Shown here: positions 28,299 to 37,600 of the stretch, piece by piece
How the letters are laid out: every line of letters begins with the position of its first letter
Numbering within the stretch: the stretch's first letter is position 1
Source of the DNA: Henningerozyma blattae CBS 6284
Lineage: Eukaryota > Ascomycota > Saccharomycetes > Saccharomycetales > Saccharomycetaceae
Reading direction: 5' to 3'
Assembly: GCF_000315915.1 (NCBI RefSeq)
Contig: NC_020189.1
Coordinates: forward strand, 434,001 to 498,000
DNA: 64,000 nt
Position numbers and translations under genes: made by a program
Notes under the pieces: model-generated
What the model was told of the DNA's origin: nothing
Seen by the model: the letters and a program-made list of their open reading frames with translations, nothing else
Databases searched by the model: none

Positions 28299-30821
28299 AT
28301 GAATGACTCAAATATAGTAGTGGATCCTAGGGGACAGAAACGTACCTTGAATGCAGAGATCCCGACATCCAATCTAATAGCTGCTTCAACCTCAACTCTC
28401 AATTCAAGCTCTAATATAAGTCTGCCCGTTACAACAATTCCAACCAATATCAAAAATGAAATTGAGGCGCCAAATAATCTAAACATAAACATACTCTCAA
28501 GAGCAAGCGGAACAGCTACTATGAATCCAACAACAACAATACTCCCTTCAACTACAGGAGTTAAAAGGCGGCTTGCATGTTCTAGCTGCCGTAGAAGAAG
28601 GAAAAAATGTGATATGCAGTACCCATGCGGGAATTGTGTCCATTATAAGGACTCCTGTAACATCAATGAAGAGGATATGAGAAGACAACGCCATTCTTCT
28701 ACTTATGTCAAGTCATTAGAAAATCAAATATTACTGTTACAGAAATCTCTGGAAGCGGCTAATAATAAACTAAGCTTAACAACTCCCAATAATATCAGTA
28801 CTTCCTCAACTACAAACATAACTACAGATACATCTACTACTGTAAATAACTTATCAAGAAATGGAAACAGTAGTAATACTAGCCTATCATCTCTTCCGCC
28901 CGTATCACCATCTTTCTTAAACTCCAACTCACCAACAACATCTACTACTACCCCTTCAACAACAATAAAGAAATTAGTTCCGACTGAAAGAAAATGGAAG
29001 AATTTAGTGACAGGTAGTGTTTATCCAGATGGACCTGTAAGTTATAAACCAAAAATAAATAAAGGTAGGAACGCTCTTTCTATATCGTCATTAATATCAT
29101 CCGGATCTAATATAACTTCATCATGTATTAACACAGGTACGATATCCAGCAATACAGTCACTAATATAGATAGTAATGATGGGGTTGGAATTTCGACTAC
29201 GAACAAAAATGGCCCACACGCTAATAATACAATACTATCAAGTACGTCAACTTCATCCTTGGAAGATTTAACTACTACTACACCAAATGGTAGTATTAGC
29301 AGTACTAATTCTGAATACCAAAATAATCCAAATGGCATTACCTATTCCTCAAAATCACAAACTCTGGAGGAACGTATATCTGATTTGAAAACTACAAAGA
29401 TTGTTAGAACAACGAGTAATAAAGATGCAAATCAAATTACAAACGATCCTAAAATCATTAGATCTTTATCTAATTTTTATAAGTGGCTATATGCTGGACT
29501 TTTCACATTCGTTCATCGTGAAAGTTTTTTATATGGGTTTTTCAATCATGCAAAGAACAATTACGAGGATTCTGAATATTGCTCCATTGAATTGATTTAC
29601 TCAATGTGTGCAATTGGTTCAAGGCTAGTCCCTGAACTACAAGAATATTCTGAGATATATTACGAGAAAAGTAAGACTATATTATTAAAATTAGTGTTTG
29701 ATGACGATAATACAGCGCATATTACAACAGTTCAAGCTTTATTTTGTCTAGCATTTTATGAACTAGGGAAAGGTAATAACCAATTAAGTTGGTATTTTTC
29801 CGGGTTGGCCATCAGAGTTGGTTATGAGATGGGATTTCAATTAGATCCACAAGTTTGGTATACAGATGACGAGAATGATAATGTCAAATTAACCAAGAGT
29901 GAATTGGAAATCAGATCTAGAATATATTGGGGTTGTTATATTGCAGACCATTTTATCTGTTTAATGTTAGGTAAAACGTCAACTTTAAGTGTTAGTAATT
30001 CCACTATTCCTGAATCAGATGAGTTACCAGAAGTAGATGGTACTGAGGATTTCCGATTTGTTGGGAAACACATTCTTCAAATTTCGTTACCATTAAAGAA
30101 TTTAATTATCTTATCAAGAATTGTAGAAATCTTCACATCAAAAATTTTTATTGAGACAGACGAAATCAATTTAAAATTAATGTATTTACAAAATTTTAAT
30201 TTAAAAGTTTACAATTGGAGACAATCATTACCGGATTTATTGAAATGGTCTAATGACTTAATACAAGATCAGGATGTTTCCACAGATCCAACAATTTCAT
30301 ACTTTTGGTATCATTATTATCTGGTGCGACTGATCTTTAATAAACCATTCATGGAAGATAATGAAGAATCAAGAAATGTAGTGATTGAAGTCATTGAAGA
30401 TTTAATAATCTTGTTTGATAATTTCAAATATAAATTCGATGGGTTCCTTAAAGCTAATCTGTATCAATTATACCTATGTCTGCTAGCCACAAGATGTATC
30501 AAAACATTGATGACTTTGACTGATATCGATCATAAGATGCAAAAAGTTTGGCCTAACCAATTGAAATATTTCTCTAACATTCTATTAAAGGAATTGACAC
30601 CTGCTTATGAACTGGCGAATAGAATGGAGGAAGATGTAGATTTCGAATTAGAACAAGACAAACATACAGCTACACAAGTCAATACCAACACATACACATA
30701 CGATTTCTCATTGAGTAACGAAATTGATGATTTGATCAGAGACTTATTCGGCCCAAATCTCTGGAATGAGACGACCAATGTGTCACATCCTACCACAATG
30801 GAGAATCCAGAAGAATTGTAG
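28299..30821 (+). CDS. TEA1: Zn2Cys6 transcription factor Tea1
   Basis: This 840-residue fungal zinc-cluster factor is placed as Tea1, known in S. cerevisiae (759 residues) as an activator of Ty1 enhancer activity. The binuclear zinc cluster is complete: Cys94, 97, 104, 110, 113 and 120 in the pattern C-x2-C-x6-C-x5-C-x2-C-x6-C, with basic RRRRKK between. A short coiled-coil dimerisation helix follows (YVKSLENQILLLQKSLEAANN). Residues 150-370 are Ser/Thr/Asn-rich. The fungal-specific factor domain spans about 390-700 and includes LYGFFNHAKNN and SRIYWGCYIADHF. The extended N-terminus before the cluster is low complexity, so the exact start is less certain than the rest. Position between POP5 and the SWIRM gene matches YOR337W. 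Confidence 0.9.
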   Translation: MNDSNIVVDPRGQKRTLNAEIPTSNLIAASTSTLNSSSNISLPVTTIPTNIKNEIEAPNNLNINILSRASGTATMNPTTTILPSTTGVKRRLACSSCRRRRKKCDMQYPCGNCVHYKDSCNINEEDMRRQRHSSTYVKSLENQILLLQKSLEAANNKLSLTTPNNISTSSTTNITTDTSTTVNNLSRNGNSSNTSLSSLPPVSPSFLNSNSPTTSTTTPSTTIKKLVPTERKWKNLVTGSVYPDGPVSYKPKINKGRNALSISSLISSGSNITSSCINTGTISSNTVTNIDSNDGVGISTTNKNGPHANNTILSSTSTSSLEDLTTTTPNGSISSTNSEYQNNPNGITYSSKSQTLEERISDLKTTKIVRTTSNKDANQITNDPKIIRSLSNFYKWLYAGLFTFVHRESFLYGFFNHAKNNYEDSEYCSIELIYSMCAIGSRLVPELQEYSEIYYEKSKTILLKLVFDDDNTAHITTVQALFCLAFYELGKGNNQLSWYFSGLAIRVGYEMGFQLDPQVWYTDDENDNVKLTKSELEIRSRIYWGCYIADHFICLMLGKTSTLSVSNSTIPESDELPEVDGTEDFRFVGKHILQISLPLKNLIILSRIVEIFTSKIFIETDEINLKLMYLQNFNLKVYNWRQSLPDLLKWSNDLIQDQDVSTDPTISYFWYHYYLVRLIFNKPFMEDNEESRNVVIEVIEDLIILFDNFKYKFDGFLKANLYQLYLCLLATRCIKTLMTLTDIDHKMQKVWPNQLKYFSNILLKELTPAYELANRMEEDVDFELEQDKHTATQVNTNTYTYDFSLSNEIDDLIRDLFGPNLWNETTNVSHPTTMENPEEL

Positions 30822-31435
30822 GACCGGTCCCCTAATACAAGAAGGTATTTATAAAAAAAGAAAAAGAATATCTAAAAATATCTACAGGCAAATATTTAGA
30901 CATTTTATTGTATCATATATCTCATACTCACTCAAATGACATCGTAGGTTGAGGTTTTGTGACGCAGCGATATTTTGCGGTATCGCTATTTTCCTTAAGC
31001 AGTGATTTCCAAAACAAGTAACGAAGAATCGGAAAAAGAAACGCTGACTCGCAAAATTTGTTTTCATTTTTTATTTTCTTGCGATGAGCTAGAAGATGAT
31101 TACCCAAAGCACCCTACGCCGAATGTTAGCCCATGCTCTGTAACATACTTTTGAATAGACTCGGAGTGAAATAATTTTCTGTTTTGTTTATATGGGCTTA
31201 GTAAAATTTATTTTGGTTTATCATATTCTTCATCATCTATTCCTCAGATCTTGGTTGCTAACTTTGCTGCTCATTTCTTTTTCTCAAATGCGTTTGTTTA
31301 AATACAGATCAACTTGAAACACATTACATGACTAGCACCTCGTTATTTGTTTCGTGTCTCAATTGAAATAAAACTTTATACAATTATATATTCATCAGAT
31401 TTATTGACTCAATACTCAGCATTATCATAAGCAGA
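30822..31435. other. TEA1-FUN19-like intergenic region
   Basis: Tandem spacing without genes. A full PAC element GCGATGAGCT lies at 31081-31090, about 345 bp before the next ATG. PAC usually marks ribosome-biogenesis promoters, so its presence here is unexpected. A 10-bp match can also be chance. Confidence 0.45.
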
Positions 31436-32503
31436 ATGGTATTATATTCACCACAGCCAGATCATATAGAATTGGTCTCTTCTCAACCACAAGATTCAAT
31501 TCCATTGTCCTTTTTGAAGGTAACAGATACACATGGGAGTAGAGGAATCATGCCCCCAATGCCAGGTAGATCCACTTTATTTTCATCACCTCCATCACCT
31601 CCAAACTCGCCTGTAGTCAAACATTGGTCTGGGAAGCTAGTAAACTATAAGACTAAGGTATCACCTAGCCTCTTTAAGCTTGATACTCCAATTGACAAAA
31701 CTAACCAGAAGATTGTTAAAGAAATAAACGTGTCTTTGAGTTGGGACAAGAGCCAAACCCAAAGGAAATACAGATCACAACATTTAGAGTTTTTGTCCCA
31801 GTACAGAATGTTTAAAGGCGTTTCGACTAGTACCCATACTGCTCCGATTACTAGGACAGTTACTAAAAATAGACGCATTGCCCAACTGGATTCGGCATCA
31901 GATTTTTCAGAATCCACCAAACCATCACCTTACAGAACAAGAAGATTTACTAAGAAGCATTCAATAAGTAGGTCTGATAACGATTTCCCTATTTCCACCG
32001 AACCAGTAGAGCACAACACTCCTGTCAAGCGTCCTGCAAAGAAAAGACAACAGTCGTCGAATACAAATACTCATCATTCTGTAATAATGAACCTAGCCTC
32101 TAGGGACATAGTTTTAAAAATCCCACAGTATATTCCTAATGTATCTTGGAACTTATTACCGGATTACTCTCCATCATTAGATACTTTACCTCAAAATAAT
32201 ATCAATTGTTTGAAGATTGAATGGAAAGGCTCGGCAACCGATCTAACGAATGATCCATTACGCAGTCAATTACACGAATCTGAATTAGTATTGGCACAGT
32301 TGCTAAGATTACCATGTGATCTCTACTTAGATTCAAAAAGAAGGCTCTTCCTGGAGAAATACTACAAGGTGAAAAAAGGTTTACCATTTAGAAGAACCGA
32401 TGCTCAAAAAGCGTGTAGGATAGATGTGAATAAGGCTTCAAGACTATATACAGCTTTTGAAAAAGTAGGTTGGTTGAATGATAGGTATTTTATTAATCAA
32501 TAA
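31436..32503 (+). CDS. SWIRM-domain protein, FUN19/YOR338W family
   Basis: This 355-residue protein belongs to the duplicate pair Fun19 (YAL034C, 413 residues) and YOR338W (363 residues), both poorly characterised. The N-terminal two thirds are Ser/Pro/Thr-rich and probably disordered, with basic patches such as RTRRFTKKHS. The C-terminal 90 residues form a SWIRM domain, a helical fold found in chromatin proteins. It includes ELVLAQLLRLPCDLYLDSKR, LEKYYKVKKGLPFRRTDAQK and a final VGWLND. It lies after TEA1 and converges on MTW1, so it matches both S. cerevisiae tracks equally well, and I give no single symbol. Chromatin or transcription involvement is inferred from the fold only. Confidence 0.85.
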   Translation: MVLYSPQPDHIELVSSQPQDSIPLSFLKVTDTHGSRGIMPPMPGRSTLFSSPPSPPNSPVVKHWSGKLVNYKTKVSPSLFKLDTPIDKTNQKIVKEINVSLSWDKSQTQRKYRSQHLEFLSQYRMFKGVSTSTHTAPITRTVTKNRRIAQLDSASDFSESTKPSPYRTRRFTKKHSISRSDNDFPISTEPVEHNTPVKRPAKKRQQSSNTNTHHSVIMNLASRDIVLKIPQYIPNVSWNLLPDYSPSLDTLPQNNINCLKIEWKGSATDLTNDPLRSQLHESELVLAQLLRLPCDLYLDSKRRLFLEKYYKVKKGLPFRRTDAQKACRIDVNKASRLYTAFEKVGWLNDRYFINQ

Positions 32504-32860
32504 AAATTTATTGCCAGGCATACTATATTTTCATTCAAAATTTGTACTTTATTTGTTCTAGTTTTTTTGGTTTACTTCCCAGGTTTATTCATCATATTAT
32601 TTCTTGATAATTTTTTCCCCTTTCATATTTACATTCATTTTTATTTTCACTCCCTTTACATTATTAACTTTGTATTTTTTTTCTATTTTTTACTCATATC
32701 AAAATTCCTCTGATTTCTACATTTTTTTTATATTCCCTCTTTTATCATATCTCTGTTGATTTTTTTTTATACCATACACAAATATATATATAGATTCATA
32801 TATATATCTCTTTTAGTTGTCTAATTATTGAATATTTAACTGTCTAATTTATAAGTAGTA
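32504..32860. other. Convergent FUN19-like/MTW1 intergenic region
   Basis: A T-rich strand with TATATA repeats near 32783-32806, consistent with overlapping 3' ends of two converging genes. No gene or RNA is visible. Confidence 0.5.
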
Positions 32861-33703
32861 TTACAGTAAGTCTAATCTGGGGTTTGATATCTTAGGAAGA
32901 ATGTGCCCATTGTCTTGTTCTATTGAATTTGCATCAACTATAGAATCTTTCATCTTTGAATCTTTCACTGTATCTAATGTTGATGACAAATAATTATTTC
33001 TTGTTAATTCGGAGTTCAATAGGTTGGATTGTGTATTAGTTATGTCTCGTATTCTTTCTAACGAAGAATTTTCCTCATTAATTAAAACCAACTCTTTTAG
33101 TTCATTAATTAATAATTTTATAGTCTTTTTAATTGGGGATATAGATTCTAAAAGCATTTTTGATTTTTTATCCGCATTAATTGAAGGGTCAATTGAAAGG
33201 ATTTTGTTTAAAATGTCTTTAAAATTCATTATCCTAACTTTTAATTTGTTTAGTTTGAGAATTTGTAATTTAATGGATCGTATTGATTCAATCAACTCTG
33301 TAATTTCCATCAGCTTATCTTTTATTTGGGAATCTATTAAATTCTTTTGAAATTCATTAACATAATTTAAATCCATTTGATCGACAGATCTAAAAGAATC
33401 TGCATTGACTATATCTTGTGGGATATGTAGCACGTTTCGTAGTAAATATAGTTCCAATTTATCGAAATTTTTATCGATAGATTTAGTTAAAATATTTTCG
33501 TATTTTTCGATACCTGATGAGATCTCATTAGAATAATCAATTCCATCTACGACATTATGCGACATTAAATACGTTTCCAATGCAAAGGTACATTTGAGCA
33601 TTGTTTCATTGATAAAATTAAGAATATCATCGATTAATGATATTGGTGGGAAGCCGAGATATTCTGTCAAAATATCCATCGAATTAGATGCTGGAGTAGA
33701 CAT
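32861..33703 (-). CDS. MTW1: Kinetochore protein Mtw1 (Mis12)
   Basis: This 280-residue protein is Mtw1, the Mis12 homologue and core of the MIND complex (Mtw1, Nnf1, Nsl1, Dsn1), which bridges the centromeric nucleosome and the Ndc80 complex (S. cerevisiae 289 residues). The conserved head motif is clear: LTEYLGFPPISLIDDILNF, then an ETMLKC helix. SIDKNFDKLELYLLRNVLHIP follows, matching the family nearly residue for residue. The remainder, about 105-230, is coiled coil. The first ATG gives the correct spacing to the head motif. It converges on the SWIRM gene and diverges from RPA190, the YAL034W-A position. Confidence 0.95.
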   Translation of the reverse strand: MSTPASNSMDILTEYLGFPPISLIDDILNFINETMLKCTFALETYLMSHNVVDGIDYSNEISSGIEKYENILTKSIDKNFDKLELYLLRNVLHIPQDIVNADSFRSVDQMDLNYVNEFQKNLIDSQIKDKLMEITELIESIRSIKLQILKLNKLKVRIMNFKDILNKILSIDPSINADKKSKMLLESISPIKKTIKLLINELKELVLINEENSSLERIRDITNTQSNLLNSELTRNNYLSSTLDTVKDSKMKDSIVDANSIEQDNGHILPKISNPRLDLL

Positions 33704-34691
33704 CGTGTGTATTAAAATGATTTAGATGAGACAATTAAATGAATCTGTATTATCTTTATGAATATGATGCCTTTATTATCGTCACTAAAGATTATATACA
33801 CATTAATTATCCTTTGTTTTTAAATTTACCCTTTCGTGTTTTTTTAGAGTAACGCGAAATTCTATTGCAAATTCAATTTACTGTCGCAAGTTTGAATTTT
33901 TGACGAAAGAGGAGCCTGAAAAAGGAACGTGAAGAAAACGTCACAAATCATTACAGAAGGAAACTAGAGCTCAAGAGAAGAATAAGAAAAAAAATATTCA
34001 GAAGTGATAAGCTAAGAACATCATTTTATACGCAATAAATACATTTATGTAGGAGATATTTGGATGACAAGTATATTATATATTAAAAGTAGCATGCTGA
34101 AGACTACCATATATAAACTCTGAATGATGCTAACTGGATAATTCCTAGTCCAAGAGACAAGCTTTTTATACAATATATAACATTGTTAAGATATCTCCTA
34201 TCGTAAAAGTCCCTAATAAAAGAATGATGAAAGATGTTGGCTAGATACCAATTACAATTAGGATTGAACTATTAATTTTCCATTGATAAAAAATTCCTTT
34301 ATAACAACAGATAAACCCATATTATTATGATTCTAAACATCTGAAATCATTGGAATAACTCTTCTATTGCTTATGTCTATATATATTTATGTAATTGAGC
34401 GTTTTTGCAGCCTATTATTGGTTAGTCGTTTATACTTTTCTCTATTATTCTTACCCGGATCACATCTGAAAAATTTTTTCCCTTGAGATGTGCCGCTTAA
34501 CCGGCTCCCGAAAGATCGATGAGATGAGTTCAATAAAAATTTTCAACTTTTTCAAAATTTTTAATAATCATAATGACTTGTCATATAAATGCTTTTAATT
34601 AATCTTTGTTTATGTACTGCTTGGTACTATTTTTAATAAGCTAGAAGCCTATAGACTAAGTAAAGTATTTGCACCAAAATTCCTTTCCAAT
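33704..34691. other. Divergent MTW1-RPA190 intergenic region
   Basis: Nearly 1 kb without a gene. RPA190 control sites lie at 34451-34528 (listed separately). The MTW1 side shows only AT-rich DNA. In related gene orders UBC11 and RPA43 lie in this area; I see no remains of either. Confidence 0.5.
34451..34528 (+). promoter_or_regulatory. Reb1, RRPE and PAC sites of RPA190
   Basis: Three ribosome-biogenesis promoter elements occur in order. TTACCCG at 34451-34457 is the Reb1 core. TGAAAAATTTTT at 34467-34478 is RRPE, bound by Stb3. CGATGAGATGAG at 34517-34528 is PAC, bound by Dot6/Tod6, with T in place of the first G of GCGATGAG. They end about 165 bp before the RPA190 ATG. The combination is characteristic of RNA polymerase I subunit genes in yeast. 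Confidence 0.75.
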
Positions 34692-37600
34692 ATGGATATC
34701 TGCAAACCTGTAGGTTCAGAAATCACTTCTGTAGATTTCGAGATCTTGTCCTCTGACCAGATCCGTAATCTATCGGCTAAACAAATTACAAATCCCACTG
34801 TCTTAGATAATTTAGGACATCCTATCTCAGGTGGTCTTTATGATTTGGCTTTGGGTGCATTTTTAAGAAATCTATGTTCCACTTGTGGTCAAGATGAAAA
34901 ATTTTGTCCTGGTCACCAAGGGCACATTGAATTACCTGTCCCATGTTACAATCCTTTATTTTTCAATCAATTATTTATTTATTTGAGATCTTCATGCTTA
35001 TATTGCCATCATTTCCGTTTGAAATCCTTAGACACTCATCTATATTCTTGTAAATTGAAATTACTTCAATATGGTTTAATTGATGAATCTTACAAAATTG
35101 AATCAATCACTGTGAAAGGGGCCACTATTTATAGTGACAATGAAGATGACGATGAAGCAATTGAAGTCAATTCCTTGAATGCCTCTAAAACAAACTCAAA
35201 AGAATCAAACAAAGTAACCAATGCTTTCAATAATGAATTGAAACAAAAAAGAAAGGAGTATGTCAACATTGCAATTGCTAAAGCTTTATCCGAAGGTAAA
35301 ACTACATTGAGAGGTACTTTCACTGCTATTGTCAATGATGAAAGAAAAAAGTTAATTCAAGATTTCCATAAAAGATTGTTATCAAGAGGAAAATGTGATA
35401 ACTGTGGAATGTTTTCTCCTAAATTCAGAAAAGATGGATTTACTAAGATTTTTGAAAATGCTTTGTCTGATAAAAATTCTGTGTACAACCAAGCTAAAGG
35501 CTTTGCTCGTAAAGATATGATTAAGAAAGCTCAACAAGCAAGAACTCTAAATGGTGACTCAATTGACGAAAATGAAGAAATTGAAACCTTTGATATTGGT
35601 AGAAACCCCTCCACAAAACCAAAGACAGGTTCAACCTATATCTTATCTACTGAAGTTAAAGCTATTTTAAATGCTGTTTTCAGAAAGGAACAACAAGTGC
35701 TACAATATGTTTTCCATGCAAGACCAAACTTGTCCAAAAAATTAGTTAAGCCAGATGCTTTTTTTATGGACGTTATTGTCGTTCCTCCAACAAGATTTAG
35801 ATTACCATCCAAGTTAGGTGACGAAGTCCATGAAAATACTCAAAATCAATTGTTATCCAAAATTTTGACTACTTCCTTATTAATCAGAGATTTAAATGAT
35901 GAAATGTCAAAGTTACAAAAAGATAAAGTCTCTTTGGAAGATAGAAGGGTTATCTTTAGTAGATTGATGAATGCTTTTGTTACTATTCAAAATGATGTTA
36001 ACTCCTTTATTGATTCATCTAAAGCTCAAGGTAATACTGGCGGAAACGATGTGATACCTGGTGTCAAACAAGCTTTAGAAAAGAAAGAAGGTTTATTCAG
36101 AAAACATATGATGGGTAAGCGTGTTAATTATGCAGCTCGTTCTGTTATTTCTCCAGATCCAAATATTGAAACAAATGAAATTGGTGTTCCACCAGTTTTT
36201 GCCGTTAAATTGACTTATCCAGAACCAGTTACATCATACAATATTGCAGAATTACGTCAAGCAGTTATTAATGGTCCAGATAAATGGCCGGGTGCTATTC
36301 AAATTCAAAATGAGGATGGTACACTAGTTTCTTTAATCGGTATGACTTTAGAGCAACGTAAGGCTTTGGCAAATCAACTGATGACCCCATCCTCAAACTC
36401 TTCGAGTCATGTTTTAAACAAGAAGGTCTACCGTCATATCAAAAACAGAGATATTGTTATAATGAATCGTCAACCAACATTACATAAAGCTTCTATGATG
36501 GGACATAAAGTAAGAGTTTTACCGGGTGAGAAAACTTTGCGTTTACATTATGCTAATACTGGTGCTTATAATGCCGATTTTGATGGTGATGAAATGAATA
36601 TGCATTTTCCTCAAAATGAGAATGCAAGGGCAGAATCTTTATTTTTAGCTAATACAGATTCTCAATATTTAACCCCAACTTCCGGTTCACCAGTTAGAGG
36701 TTTAATTCAAGATCATATTTCTGCTGGTGTTTGGTTAACTAATAAAGATAGTTTCTTTACAAGAGAGCAATATCAACAATATATTTATGGTTGTATTCGT
36801 CCAGAAGATGGCCATGCTACTAGAGCTAAGATTGTGACTTTGCCTCCAACTATTTTTAAGCCAATTCCTCTATGGACGGGGAAGCAAATTATCACTACTG
36901 TTTTATTAAATATTACACCATCAGACATGCCTGGTATTAATTTACATTCCAAGAATAAGATTAAAAATGAATACTGGGGCAAAGGTTCTAACGAAAATGA
37001 AGTCATTTTCAAAGATGGTGCTTTACTCTGTGGTATCTTAGATAAAAATCAATATGGTTCCTCTAAATATGGTATCGTCCATTCCCTACATGAATTATAT
37101 GGTCCAGACGTTGCTGCTAAAGTTTTATCTGTTTTAGGTAGATTATTCACAAATTATATTACTGCAACCGCCTTCACTTGTGGTATGGATGATTTACGTT
37201 TAACTGATGAAGGTAATAAATGGAGAAGGGATATCTTAAAGACATCTGTTGATACTGGTCGTCAAGCTGCCGCCGAAGTTACTAATTTATCGAAAGACAC
37301 TCCTGCTGATGACCCTGAATTATTGAAACGTTTAGAAGAAATTTTACGTGACGATAACAAGTCTGGCATTTTAGATGCAGTTACATCTTCCAAAGTTAAT
37401 GCTATTACCTCAAAGGTTGTTTCAACTTGTGTTCCAGGTGGTACTATGAAAAAGTTTCCTTACAACTCAATGCAAGCTATGGCTTTATCTGGTGCTAAAG
37501 GGTCAAATGTTAATGTTTCCCAAATTATGTGTTTACTAGGCCAACAAGCTTTAGAAGGTAGAAGAGTACCAACTATGGTGAGTGGTAAAACTTTACCATC

